A stretch of DNA of 37,753 nucleotides from an uncultured Alphaproteobacteria bacterium (lineage in GTDB: Bacteria > Pseudomonadota > Alphaproteobacteria > Caulobacterales > Caulobacteraceae). The notes beneath the pieces are model-generated. The model searched no databases and was not told where the DNA came from. It worked only from the letters and a program-made list of their open reading frames with translations. Both the position numbers and the translations under genes were made by a program. Positions 22,003 to 31,877 of this stretch are shown piece after piece (the stretch's first letter is position 1; each line of letters opens with the position of its first letter). The stretch is from the NCBI GenBank assembly GCA_903928755.1, contig CAIYSH010000158.1, forward strand, positions 1 through 37,753. Reading direction: 5' to 3'.

Positions 22003-22096
22003 CTGAAATAAATCTTGCGTCGGCGGGGCGAGTTCGCAGATGTGGGGAATACGAATCCGGCAAAATTCCGCCGCATCAGAGGTTCAGGACAAGGCT

Positions 22097-23482
22097 ATGA
22101 AAAAGCATCTGCTGATTGGCGTTTCCGCCTTTGTCCTCGGCGCAGTCACCATGGCCTATGTCAGCCAGAGAGCTGTCGCGTCTGCCGAGCCCAAGACCAG
22201 GACCTATCACATGCTCGAGCTTTTCGGGGATGTGGTCCAGGCGGTGAAGCAGCAATATGTGTCCGAGGTCGACGACAAGAAGCTGATCGAGGCGGCCATT
22301 GACGGCATGGTCACCTCGCTGGACCCGCATTCCAACTATCTCACGGCTGAGTCCTTTAACGACATGCGGGACCAGACCCGGGGAGAATACGGCGGGCTGG
22401 GAATAGAGATCACCAGCGAGGATGGGGTCGTGAAGGTGATTTCGCCCATGGACGGAACGCCTGCCTTCAAGGCCGGGATCAAGGCCGGCGACTATATTAC
22501 GGCCGTCAACAACCAGAGCATACTGGGACTCTCGGTGAGTGAGGCCGTGAAACAGATGCGGGGCAAGCCGGGGGAGTCGGTCATCCTGACCATAGCCCGA
22601 CAGAAAACCGACCCCTTCGACGTCAAGCTTCTGAGGGAGGTGATCAAGACCAAGTCGGTGAATGCGCGCCCTGAAGGTGATTACGGATACCTGCGGATAT
22701 CGGCCTTCAACGAAAAAACCACGGACGAAGCCGAAGCTGCCATTGCCGATCTGAAGATTAAAAATCCGAAGATGAAGGGCCTTGTTCTCGACCTCAGGAA
22801 CAATCCAGGTGGCTTGCTGGATCAGGCCGTCGGGATTTCGGACCTCTTCCTTGAGGGTGGAGAAATCGTCTCGCAGCGCGGCCGCGACCCCAGGGATATC
22901 GAGCGCTACAACGCCCACCCCGGAGACGCGACAGGCGGCCTGCCGATCGTGGTCCTGATCAATTCAGGTTCAGCTTCAGCCGCCGAGATTGTCGCTGGCG
23001 CACTTCAGGACCGTAAACGTGCAGACCTTGTCGGCCTGACCAGCTTCGGCAAGGGGTCCGTACAGACCGTCATTCCCCTGAGGGGTGGCGCAGACGGCGC
23101 GCTTAAACTGACAACGGCCCGTTATTACACGCCTTCGGGCCGCTCCATCCAGAAGACCGGCATCATTCCGGATCTGGAAGTCGCCGAAACGCGCGAGCAG
23201 GCCCAGGCCATTGCCAATCGGGCCTTCCAGTTTTCCGAAGCTTCATTCAGCAACGCCCTCACGGCCGACGAAGGGAAAACCCGGGTCGGTGCGCACGAAC
23301 CGGCTGAGGCACCGCCAACTGACTTCGACGTGAAGACCGGGGACTTCCAGCTGGCCCGGGCCAAGGATGTCCTGAAGTACGGGTCCGTTGCAGCAACCCC
23401 GAAGCTCCCCAAGCTGCAGGCGCGAATGGCGGAAATCGTCGGCCCGAAACCGGCTGCAAAGCCCGCACCAGCCAACAAGTAG
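22097..23482 (+). CDS. ctpA: S41 family C-terminal processing protease CtpA
   Basis: A 461-residue periplasmic serine protease with a signal or anchor segment (residues 3-22), a PDZ domain (about 98-170, GGLGIEITSEDGVVKVISPM through VILTIARQK) and the S41 catalytic domain. The Ser/Lys dyad is S294 in GSASAAEIVAGAL and K319 in SFGKGSVQT, with the usual 25-residue spacing. The DLRNNPGGLLDQAV segment is also diagnostic. It degrades or trims envelope proteins at their C-termini. The start at ATG 22097 has AGGA 7 nt upstream; the longer frame from 22040 would hide the signal sequence. The tail is Ala/Pro/Lys-rich (GPKPAAKPAPANK). Confidence 0.95.
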   Translation: MKKHLLIGVSAFVLGAVTMAYVSQRAVASAEPKTRTYHMLELFGDVVQAVKQQYVSEVDDKKLIEAAIDGMVTSLDPHSNYLTAESFNDMRDQTRGEYGGLGIEITSEDGVVKVISPMDGTPAFKAGIKAGDYITAVNNQSILGLSVSEAVKQMRGKPGESVILTIARQKTDPFDVKLLREVIKTKSVNARPEGDYGYLRISAFNEKTTDEAEAAIADLKIKNPKMKGLVLDLRNNPGGLLDQAVGISDLFLEGGEIVSQRGRDPRDIERYNAHPGDATGGLPIVVLINSGSASAAEIVAGALQDRKRADLVGLTSFGKGSVQTVIPLRGGADGALKLTTARYYTPSGRSIQKTGIIPDLEVAETREQAQAIANRAFQFSEASFSNALTADEGKTRVGAHEPAEAPPTDFDVKTGDFQLARAKDVLKYGSVAATPKLPKLQARMAEIVGPKPAAKPAPANK

Positions 23483-23513
23483 CAACAGGCCTGACCCCGG
23501 TGGAAGATTGGAT

Positions 23514-23532
23514 TTAGGGCTTAATTAACCAT
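23514..23532 (+). promoter_or_regulatory. CtrA-like box ahead of the DUF610 gene
   Basis: TTAG-N7-TTAACCAT matches the CtrA consensus TTAA-N7-TTAA with one mismatch and includes the extended half-site TTAACCAT. It lies 33 bp before ATG 23565 in an AT-richer pocket. This suggests cell-cycle control of the envelope gene that follows; CtrA itself is not in the window. Confidence 0.5.
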
Positions 23533-23564
23533 GTTGCGGGAGTGTCCTGTCTGGAGACCCGCTC

Positions 23565-24722
23565 ATGTTTTCTAAGAAAATCCTCAACCAGCAGCCGACG
23601 CAAACTGCCCCGGGTTTCAACGCTTCGGAATTGATGAGCCGGGCGCTTTCAAATCCCTTCTTCGGGGCGGGTGGCGCTGCCGCGCTCTTCCTGACAACCG
23701 GGTTGGCGCTCATTTCCCTGCTGGGCGATCCTCATGCCGGAACACCTCAGGTACGGATTTCCCTGGCCAAGGTCGCTGCCATGGCGGCACCTCCCGGCTG
23801 GCGCGAAGCCCTGCATGCACAGTCCGCGGGCCACCAGGCCGTTACGGAAGATATCTTCCAGCTGACAGACAAGCCGCTTACCGGAGCCACGTTGGAAAAC
23901 CAGGCGACGATCACACTGGGTGATTCAGGCCAGGCCGCGGCCCACGAGGCACTTCCCCAGGCCCCGATAGCCGGTTTGACGGCTGACGGCCCGGGAGGGT
24001 ATCTGCCGATCATCGGCGGCGACGGTCGGACTCCAGCCCAGGCCTATGCGCGCCCCTTTACCGCCAACGGGCGTCCTAAAATCGGACTCATGATCGGGGG
24101 CCTCGGGCTCAATGCAAGCTCTACCCGTCAGGCGATCGAGCAGTTGCCGCCGGAAATTACCCTGTCCTTCGTGCCCTATGCAGAGGGACTGCAGGGCTGG
24201 ATAGATCTGGCTCGCGCCAATGGTCATGAGGTTCTGCTTGAAACCCCCATGGAGCCCATGGATTATCCGGCCAATGATCCGGGTCCCTACACCCTGATGG
24301 CCAATGCCCAGAACGCCGATAACGTCCGCAAGCTGGAATGGCTGATGAGCCGTGCCACCGGCTATTTCGGGCTGACAAACTATCTCGGCTCGCGGTTCGT
24401 CAGCTCTGACGCCGGAATGGCGGCCTTTACAGGTGCCCTGCGGGGACGCGGCCTGGCCTTCATTGATGACGGGTCGGCTGTGCGTCGGGGCGGCGGTATT
24501 CCCCGCGCCTCTGCGGAACGCATCATTGATGACCAGTTGTCTGGAGCCGCCATTGACCAGCAACTTCTGGCCCTGGAAGCCGGTGCCCTGCAGAAGGGCC
24601 AGGCCTTGGGATCAGCCTTCGCCTATCCGATCACCCTGAGCCAGGTGTCAGCCTGGGCAAGGTCTGTCGAAGACAGGGGCTATCAGCTCGCGCCGGCGTC
24701 TGCCCTGACCGCACGCCGTTGA
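23565..24722 (+). CDS. Divergent polysaccharide deacetylase (DUF610/YibQ family)
   Basis: A 385-residue protein with a cytosolic start, one transmembrane segment (about 33-54, FGAGGAAALFLTTGLALISL) and a periplasmic domain of the divergent polysaccharide deacetylase family. Family features are RPKIGLMIGGLGLNASSTRQ, ITLSFVPYAEGLQGWIDLAR, the segment HEVLLETPMEPMDYPANDPG and FGLTNYLGSRFVSS. Activity is unproven for the family. A low-complexity stretch separates anchor and domain. It follows ctpA by 82 bp and has its own CtrA-like box. Its stop overlaps the TTG start of rppH. Confidence 0.9.
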   Translation: MFSKKILNQQPTQTAPGFNASELMSRALSNPFFGAGGAAALFLTTGLALISLLGDPHAGTPQVRISLAKVAAMAAPPGWREALHAQSAGHQAVTEDIFQLTDKPLTGATLENQATITLGDSGQAAAHEALPQAPIAGLTADGPGGYLPIIGGDGRTPAQAYARPFTANGRPKIGLMIGGLGLNASSTRQAIEQLPPEITLSFVPYAEGLQGWIDLARANGHEVLLETPMEPMDYPANDPGPYTLMANAQNADNVRKLEWLMSRATGYFGLTNYLGSRFVSSDAGMAAFTGALRGRGLAFIDDGSAVRRGGGIPRASAERIIDDQLSGAAIDQQLLALEAGALQKGQALGSAFAYPITLSQVSAWARSVEDRGYQLAPASALTARR

Positions 24723-25192
24723 GCGATCTGTCAGGCTATCGTCCCAATGTCGGGGTCGTTCTCTTTCATGGCGATGGACAGGTATGGCTTGGTCGACGCG
24801 CAGGAACAGCCGGGCCCCATAACTGGCAGTTCCCGCAGGGAGGGGTCGATGATGGCGAAGACCTGGAAGCTGCAGCCTTTCGTGAACTGCAGGAGGAGAC
24901 CGGCATCCGCTCCGCCCGTCTGCTGGGGCGGACCGCGGACTGGCTGACCTATGATTTTCCCCCGAAGCACAGGTCTTCCGGAGCCTACAAGGGATGGAAG
25001 GGTCAGAGACAGATCTGGTTTGCCTTGAGGTTTGAGGGCGAGGACCATGAGGTCGACCTGGAACAACATGGCACTCCCGAGTTTGACGCCTGGCGTTGGG
25101 GCGCACTCGAAGAGGCACCGGGCCTCGTCGTGCCGTTCAAGCGGCCAATCTATGAGATTGTTCAGCAAGCCTTTGCTCATTTCGCGCGATAA
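24719..25192 (+). CDS. rppH: RNA pyrophosphohydrolase RppH
   Basis: RppH removes pyrophosphate from the 5' end of primary transcripts and starts their decay. The 157-residue Nudix protein opens LSGYRPNVGVVLFHGDGQVW, and the Nudix box spans residues 41-63 (GGVDDGED ... RELQEETGI) with the catalytic Glu cluster. It continues with WLTYDFPPKHR and KGQRQIWFALRF, typical of RppH rather than other Nudix enzymes. The start is a TTG at 24719 that overlaps the stop of the preceding gene (TTGA), so it is probably translated by coupling. This ctpA-DUF610-rppH order is common in alphaproteobacteria. Confidence 0.95.
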   Translation: MSDLSGYRPNVGVVLFHGDGQVWLGRRAGTAGPHNWQFPQGGVDDGEDLEAAAFRELQEETGIRSARLLGRTADWLTYDFPPKHRSSGAYKGWKGQRQIWFALRFEGEDHEVDLEQHGTPEFDAWRWGALEEAPGLVVPFKRPIYEIVQQAFAHFAR

Positions 25193-25250
25193 TCCTGCGC
25201 ACGGCCTGCAAGGCTTTCCCTGCAACCAAGCAAGGCTCTAAGGTCTGGAC

Positions 25251-26021
25251 ATGATGTCATCAAAGCCGCCGATCCTCATGGTGCATGGCGCCTTCTGCGG
25301 CGGCTGGACATTCGAACACTTCCGTCAGCCCTTCGAGCGAGCCGGGTATTCGGTGCAGTGCCCGGACCTTAAAGGTCACGAAGCCAAGGCCGGCAGGGAC
25401 AGCACGGTCGGGGTTTCCATGGCCGACTATGCCGACCAGATTGCCGGGCTGTGCCGCCAGTATTCAGAGCCCCCCATTCTTATTGGTCATTCCATGGGTG
25501 GGCTTGTGGCACAGCTCGCGGCACGGCGGGTGCCGGTTCATGCCCTGGTGCTGCTTGCTCCCTCGCCGCCTTGGGGCGTCGCCGGATCCTCCATAGAAGA
25601 GGCCTCGACGGCTTTCGGCCTGCATCTTCTGGGGCCTTTCTGGATGCAGGCTGTGACGCCGGACAGAAGCCTGATGCGGAATTACAGCCTTGATCGACTG
25701 GCACCCGATGACCGGGAAAAGGTCCTGCAACGGCTGTGCCGTGAAAGTGGGCGCGCCCTTTGGGAAACCCTGAACTGGTGGCTGGACCCGTTCATGACGA
25801 CAGGCCTCGGCATGGGGCCGATCAAGGCTCCAGGCCTTGTCATGGTCGGGGCCCGCGATGTCGTGCATCCCCCCATGACGGCCCGCATGACGGCCGAGCG
25901 CATTGGTGCGCAATACCTCGAATTTCCGGGCATGAGCCATTGGCTACCCGGGGAAGCTGGATGGGAGACTGTGGCAGAACAGGCCCTGGATTGGCTTGCG
26001 AAAGCCCGGACGCCAGCCTGA
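25251..26021 (+). CDS. Alpha/beta hydrolase
   Basis: A 256-residue cytosolic hydrolase of the alpha/beta fold. The oxyanion-hole region is ILMVHGAFCGGWTFEHF (residues 8-24) and the nucleophile elbow is GHSMGG with S81. The acid is likely the Asp in VMVGARDVVHPP, and the general base the His in GMSHWLPGEAGWE. The substrate is unknown; esters or thioesters are possible. ATG 25251 and the next codon ATG 25254 are both possible starts. It stands 58 nt after rppH and is convergent with the gene at 26092. Another copy of this fold, PhaZ, is at 35726. Confidence 0.9.
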   Translation: MMSSKPPILMVHGAFCGGWTFEHFRQPFERAGYSVQCPDLKGHEAKAGRDSTVGVSMADYADQIAGLCRQYSEPPILIGHSMGGLVAQLAARRVPVHALVLLAPSPPWGVAGSSIEEASTAFGLHLLGPFWMQAVTPDRSLMRNYSLDRLAPDDREKVLQRLCRESGRALWETLNWWLDPFMTTGLGMGPIKAPGLVMVGARDVVHPPMTARMTAERIGAQYLEFPGMSHWLPGEAGWETVAEQALDWLAKARTPA

Positions 26022-26035
26022 TCGCGATGAACTGA

Positions 26036-26069
26036 AACGAAAAGGGCACCGAAGTCGCCTTCGATGCCC
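26036..26069 (-). terminator. Intrinsic terminator of the 26092-26751 gene
   Basis: On the minus strand GGGCATCGAAG pairs with CTTCGGTGCCC (11 bp including one G-U) around a GCGA tetraloop and is followed by TTTTCGTTT. It lies 22 nt after the stop of the secreted-protein gene, in the gap to the convergent hydrolase gene. Confidence 0.85.
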
Positions 26070-26091
26070 GGAACGCTGGTGTTTTCGGGGT

Positions 26092-26751
26092 TCAGAATTT
26101 GCGCTCGGAGTAGAGCACTTCGCCCATGCTCCATTTTTCCGACACCTCGGAACCGTCAGGCTTCTTCAACTGGAGGAAGACCAGGCCCGTGGATTCATGC
26201 TCGGTGAAATATTCCCAAGAGTTTGTAATCCGCTTGAAGTCCGTCGCCGGGACAAAGTCGTTCCGCTGCTGCTCCAGCTCGGGCTTATGCAGGAGGGAAA
26301 AAATGTTCAGGCCGACGATGATCGGCTTTTCCTGGGCGCTCGTATAGTTGATGGCGATCCGGCAGACCTCCTTGTTGGAGCCCGGCGCGAAGATGGTCAG
26401 CGTATAGGGCTTGGCCACCAGGGTCGCGGTGTAGGTCATGTCCCGCTTGTTCTTCTTGTAGCCCATGGCGGGCGTCGCAAGCTTGTCCAGGTCGCCGCCG
26501 CGAACCAGCGGCACACAGATATTGTTGATCACCGAAATGATCTGCCCGACCTCACCGTCTGTGGGAACCGTATATTCCTTCTGGGGAACAACGGGGGCTG
26601 CTTCCGGGATCAGGATGTCAGCCGTTGCCGGGGCGGCGGCAGGGGCCGCAGGCGCCGGAGCCGCAGGATCTGCTGGCGGGGCAGAGGATTGAGCCGAAGC
26701 AGCGAAGGCTGCGCTGGCGGCGAGGAGAAATGTAGCAAATGCTGAGCGCAT
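26092..26751 (-). CDS. Secreted protein of unknown function
   Basis: A 219-residue protein with a Sec signal peptide (MRSAFATFLLAASAAFAASA, cleavage probably near residue 20), followed by an Ala/Pro-rich linker of about 25 residues and a globular domain. The domain has two cysteines (INNICVPLVRGG and KEVCRIAINY) that may form a disulfide, and ends TGLVFLQLKKPDGSEVSEKW. I do not recognise the family. It is likely periplasmic. It is transcribed alone towards the hydrolase gene, with its own terminator, and lies just downstream of atpC on the same strand with a 92-bp gap. Confidence 0.75.
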   Translation of the reverse strand: MRSAFATFLLAASAAFAASAQSSAPPADPAAPAPAAPAAAPATADILIPEAAPVVPQKEYTVPTDGEVGQIISVINNICVPLVRGGDLDKLATPAMGYKKNKRDMTYTATLVAKPYTLTIFAPGSNKEVCRIAINYTSAQEKPIIVGLNIFSLLHKPELEQQRNDFVPATDFKRITNSWEYFTEHESTGLVFLQLKKPDGSEVSEKWSMGEVLYSERKF

Positions 26752-26843
26752 GACGGTTCCCTGACTATCTTTCTATCACACTCAAAGTTTCCGTCCCTCG
26801 CAAGGCCCTTAGCGCGACTTTACGGCAAAGACGTGACGCGGGC

Positions 26844-27104
26844 TTAAACTTCAGTCGCCCGTTCCGCTAAAATAGTCAGACCTGCGGGGGTTACGTCGGC
26901 AAACCCGCCCTGGACTTCGTAGGTCGTGGAGGATCCACCGGAAAACACCCGGACGGGACCTTCCCTGAGTGCTGTCATGAAGGGGGCATGACCCGGCAGA
27001 ACGCCGAAGTCGCCCTCTGCACCGGGCGCATCCACCTGGTCGACCTCTCCGGAAAACAGCTCGCGTTCCGGAGAGACCAGGGAGAAGTGAAGCTTTGCGG
27101 CCAT
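26844..27104 (-). CDS. atpC: ATP synthase epsilon subunit, short form
   Basis: Only the N-terminal beta-sandwich of epsilon is present: LHFSLVSPERELFSGEVDQV, GAEGDFGVLPGHAPFMTALR and YEVQGGFADVTPAGLTILAE. The protein is 86 residues against about 130-140 in E. coli, so the C-terminal helical hairpin that can inhibit ATP hydrolysis is missing. It joins the gamma subunit in the central stalk. The reading frame ends cleanly with TAA at 26844-26846, with no sign of a frameshift. In alphaproteobacteria a separate zeta subunit is known to act as inhibitor. It follows atpD by 5 nt as the last gene of the operon. Confidence 0.95.
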   Translation of the reverse strand: MAAKLHFSLVSPERELFSGEVDQVDAPGAEGDFGVLPGHAPFMTALREGPVRVFSGGSSTTYEVQGGFADVTPAGLTILAERATEV

Positions 27105-27109
27105 CAGGC

Positions 27110-28690
27110 TCAGGCTTCCGAAGCCAGTTGCTCGGCCTTGGCCACAGCGTCCTCAATCGTGCCGACATTGTAGAAGGCCGCTTCCGGGAGGTGATCGTAT
27201 TCACCGTCCACCACCGCCTTGAACGAGCGGATGGTGTCTTCCAGGCTGACGAAAATGCCGGGCATGTTGGTGAACTGCTCGGCCACGTGGAAGGGCTGGG
27301 ACAGGAACTTGGAGATCTTCCGGGCCCGGGAAACGGTGAGCTTGTCCTCTTCGGAAAGCTCATCCATGCCCAGAATGGCGATGATGTCCTTCAGGGCCTT
27401 GTAGGCCTGCAGGGTTTCCTGGACGCGCCGGGCGACCTGATAATGTTCCTCACCGATCACCAGGGGGTCCATGATCCGCGAGGTGGAGTCCAGCGGGTCC
27501 ACGGCGGGGAAGATGGCCTGGGCGGCGATATCGCGGCTCAACACCGTCGTCGCATCCAGGTGGGCAAAGGAAGTGGCGGGGGCCGGGTCGGTCAGGTCGT
27601 CGGCGGGCACATAGATGGCCTGAACCGAGGTGATGGACCCCTTGGAGGTCGAGGTGATCCGCTCCTGCAGATTGCCCATCTCGGTTGCCAGGGTCGGCTG
27701 ATAGCCCACGGCCGACGGAATACGACCCAGCAGGGCGGACACTTCCGAGCCCGCCTGGGTAAAGCGGAAGATGTTGTCGATGAACAGAAGGACGTCCTTG
27801 CCTTCCTGGTCGCGGAAATATTCCGCCTGGGCCAGGCCGGTGAGGGCCACCCGGGCGCGGGCACCCGGAGGTTCATTCATCTGGCCATAGACCAGGGTGC
27901 ACTTGGAGCCTTCGGTCGAACCGTTGTTTTCCCGGGGATCGACGTTCACGTTGGACTCGATCATTTCGTGGTAGAGGTCGTTGCCTTCGCGGGTGCGTTC
28001 ACCCACCCCGGCCAGAACCGAATAACCGCCGTAGGCCTTGGCGATGTTGTTGATCAGTTCCTGCATGGTCACGGTCTTGCCGACGCCTGCGCCGCCGAAC
28101 AGACCGATCTTGCCACCCTTCGTATAGGGGCAAAGCAGGTCGACAACCTTGATGCCGGTGACCAGAACTTCAGCCGAGGTGGACTGCTCGGAGAAGGACG
28201 GCGCTTCACGGTGGATCGGGCTGGTGAAGGTGGTTGCAATCGGACCCGCCTCGTCGATCGGCTCACCGATGACGTTCATGATCCGGCCAAGCGTGGCTGG
28301 GCCAACCGGGACCGTGATACCGGCACCGGTATCGAACACGTCCTGACCGCGGGTCAGACCCTCTGTCGTGTCCATGGCGATGGTGCGGACCGTATTTTCA
28401 CCGAGATGCTGGGCGACCTCCAGGACCAGACGGAAGGGCTTGCCAGTCCGCTGATCGGTATTGGAAGTTTCCAGGGCGTTCATGATCGAGGGCAGATGGC
28501 CGACGAATTCCACGTCGACGACAGCGCCGATGACCTGGACGATCCGGCCTGTTGCAACAGCCTTGGGCGCGGAGGCAGCGGGCTTCGGGGCCGCTGCCGC
28601 CTTGGCAGCGGGGGCCTTTGCGGGCGCGGATTTGGTGGCCGGAGCTTTAGCAGCCGGTTTCTTGGCGGGGGCCTTCGGGGTCGTAGCCAT
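27110..28690 (-). CDS. atpD: ATP synthase beta subunit with Lys/Ala/Pro N-terminal extension
   Basis: This is the catalytic subunit of F1. The first 46 or so residues are low complexity (MATTPKAPAKKPAAKAPATK and onward); normal beta begins at GRIVQVIGAVVDVEF. Walker A is GGAGVGKT (199-206), the catalytic Glu is E231 in GVGERTREGND, and the VLLFIDNIFRFTQAGSEVSA segment follows. At 526 residues it is about 55 longer than usual because of the extension. It lies 18 nt after atpG and 5 nt before atpC. A long open frame on the opposite strand is only a compositional shadow. Confidence 0.98.
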   Translation of the reverse strand: MATTPKAPAKKPAAKAPATKSAPAKAPAAKAAAAPKPAASAPKAVATGRIVQVIGAVVDVEFVGHLPSIMNALETSNTDQRTGKPFRLVLEVAQHLGENTVRTIAMDTTEGLTRGQDVFDTGAGITVPVGPATLGRIMNVIGEPIDEAGPIATTFTSPIHREAPSFSEQSTSAEVLVTGIKVVDLLCPYTKGGKIGLFGGAGVGKTVTMQELINNIAKAYGGYSVLAGVGERTREGNDLYHEMIESNVNVDPRENNGSTEGSKCTLVYGQMNEPPGARARVALTGLAQAEYFRDQEGKDVLLFIDNIFRFTQAGSEVSALLGRIPSAVGYQPTLATEMGNLQERITSTSKGSITSVQAIYVPADDLTDPAPATSFAHLDATTVLSRDIAAQAIFPAVDPLDSTSRIMDPLVIGEEHYQVARRVQETLQAYKALKDIIAILGMDELSEEDKLTVSRARKISKFLSQPFHVAEQFTNMPGIFVSLEDTIRSFKAVVDGEYDHLPEAAFYNVGTIEDAVAKAEQLASEA

Positions 28691-28708
28691 GGGTTCGGAC
28701 TCTTTCGG

Positions 28709-29578
28709 TTAGAGCGCTTCGGCGCCGGAGATGATCTCGATCAGCTCCTTGGTGATCTGCGCCTGGCGGGTACGGTTTTTCAGCAAATTCAGAGCGGCGA
28801 TCATATCGCCTGCAGCACGGGTGGCATTGTCCATGGCCGACATCTGGGCGGCGAAGAAGCCGGCCTGATTTTCCAGCATGGCAGACAGGACCTGGACGTT
28901 GAGATTACGCGGCAGAAGGGTCTCCAGAATGGCCTCTGCATCGGGCTCGTATTCATAGCTGGCCCCCTGCAGGTCCACAGCTCCTGACCCACTGACAACG
29001 GCCGGGATCATCTGCTGGAAGGTCGGGGTCTGGGTGACCACCGACTTGAACTTGGAATAGGTCAGGGAGACCACGTCGACCTCGCCGGCCTCGAACATGG
29101 CGGCAACCTTCTGGCCAACGGATTCAGCGACAGCCAGAGAGGGGGTTGCCCCGGTCTCGAAACTCTCGACGATCCGGTCACCATAAAGACGCTTCAACTG
29201 GTCTCGGGCCTTCTTGCCCAGGGTGATGATCTTCACGTCCTTGCCCTCGGCAAGGAGGGTGGCAATCCGCTCCCGCGCCATGCGGACGATGGACGAATTG
29301 AACCCGCCAGCCAGACCGCGGTCCGCGGTGGCGACGATGATCAGCTGCTTGATGTCCTGTCCGGTTCCGACCAGGAGCCTGGGGGCCCCATCGCCGGACA
29401 CGCCCGCTGCCAGGTTGGCAATGACGGAGGCCATGCGTTCGGCATAGGGACGGGCATTCTGCGCAGCCTGTTGCGCGCGTCGCAGCTTTGCGGCAGCGAC
29501 CATCTGCAGCGCCTTCGTGATCTTTTGCGTGGATTCCACGCTCTTGATCCGATTGCGCATTTCCTTGAGGCTGGCCAT
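28709..29578 (-). CDS. atpG: ATP synthase gamma subunit
   Basis: The rotating central-stalk subunit of F1. Its 289 residues are of normal length. The conserved N-terminal helix is MASLKEMRNRIKSVESTQKI followed by TKALQMVAAAKLRRAQ. The C-terminal helix includes MSAMDNATRAAGDMIAALNL and the RTRQAQITKELIEIISGAEA end that lies in the alpha3beta3 cavity. ADRGLAGGFNSSI is the usual Rossmann-like core segment. It lies 23 nt after atpA. Confidence 0.98.
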   Translation of the reverse strand: MASLKEMRNRIKSVESTQKITKALQMVAAAKLRRAQQAAQNARPYAERMASVIANLAAGVSGDGAPRLLVGTGQDIKQLIIVATADRGLAGGFNSSIVRMARERIATLLAEGKDVKIITLGKKARDQLKRLYGDRIVESFETGATPSLAVAESVGQKVAAMFEAGEVDVVSLTYSKFKSVVTQTPTFQQMIPAVVSGSGAVDLQGASYEYEPDAEAILETLLPRNLNVQVLSAMLENQAGFFAAQMSAMDNATRAAGDMIAALNLLKNRTRQAQITKELIEIISGAEAL

Positions 29579-29601
29579 CTCCTGAAAACTCCGCCGTTTC
29601 T

Positions 29602-31137
<1,536 letters not shown>

Positions 31138-31140
31138 GGC

Positions 31141-31695
31141 TTACGCTCTCTTGAGGGCGAACTTGAGGGAATCGAGCTTCGATCGAAGTGAAGCATCGAA
31201 CAGTCGGGAACCGACCCGCACCTTGATGCCGCCCAGAATGGACGGATCGATGCGGGTCTCAATTTCAGGATCGCGGCCAAGCGCTGTGCGCAGGGCTGAT
31301 GCCACGCCCTTGCTCTGGGCCGCCGTCAGGGCCACCGCAGTCGTCACATGGGCCGAAACCACACCGCGCGCCCTGGCTGACAGCGACTCATAGGCCGAAA
31401 TCACATCGCCAAGTATGGCCGCACGACCGTTGGCAGCGAGAAGTCCCAGGAATTTACGGGTCGTAGGTGTCAGCCCTGCCTTGTCGGAGAGGGCCAGCAA
31501 AGCCCTGCCCTTATCGGCCGCACTGAAGGCTGGGGACGCCAGAAGTGTCTGGAAATCCTTGGATTCACTACGCATTTTCTTCAACGACTTGAGATCGGCC
31601 TCAACCTTGGCCACGATCTTTTCGTCGGTCGCAAGGTCGAAAAGGGCCTGTGCGTATCTGCCGCCCACATTCGAAGTCTGGGAATCGTCCGCCAC
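31141..31695 (-). CDS. atpH: ATP synthase delta subunit
   Basis: The peripheral-stalk subunit linking F1 to the F0 b subunits. Its 184 residues include the N-terminal helical domain (GRYAQALFDLATDEKIVAKV) and the conserved C-terminal segment IDPSILGGIKVRVGSRLFDA, the family signature. The start is GTG at 31695 with only a weak GC-rich Shine-Dalgarno. It is the first gene of the F1 operon atpHAGDC. The F0 genes (atpB, E, F) are not in the window, as in other alphaproteobacteria with split operons. A promoter candidate lies at 31829-31855. Confidence 0.95.
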   Translation of the reverse strand: MADDSQTSNVGGRYAQALFDLATDEKIVAKVEADLKSLKKMRSESKDFQTLLASPAFSAADKGRALLALSDKAGLTPTTRKFLGLLAANGRAAILGDVISAYESLSARARGVVSAHVTTAVALTAAQSKGVASALRTALGRDPEIETRIDPSILGGIKVRVGSRLFDASLRSKLDSLKFALKRA

Positions 31696-31828
31696 TTATT
31701 TGTCCGCCCGGTGCGTGTCTGCGGCCGTTGGAAAGAAACCTTTCCGACAACCTAAAGGCTTGAAAGTGCTTGGAAATGCACAACGACGGCAAAGAGCGTT
31801 AAACCCCCTCGTCGTAAGCCGCGCGCCT

Positions 31829-31855
31829 GATAGCACGCGATTTTCGGCGCCGCAA
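31829..31855 (-). promoter_or_regulatory. Candidate promoter of the atpHAGDC operon
   Basis: On the minus strand TTGCGG (31855-31850) is followed after 15 bp by GCTATC (31834-31829), similar to the Caulobacter housekeeping pattern TTGACG-N10-14-GCTAnAWC. It lies 134 bp before the atpH start. The spacing is slightly long, so support is moderate. Confidence 0.35.
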
Positions 31856-31877
31856 CCAAGGGCGGCCTCTTATGATG

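Noticed and set aside
27095..28987. 630-residue open frame on the plus strand opposite atpD and atpC
   Set aside because: It lies antisense to well-conserved ATP synthase genes, shows no recognisable domain, and arises from the codon bias of high-GC genes.
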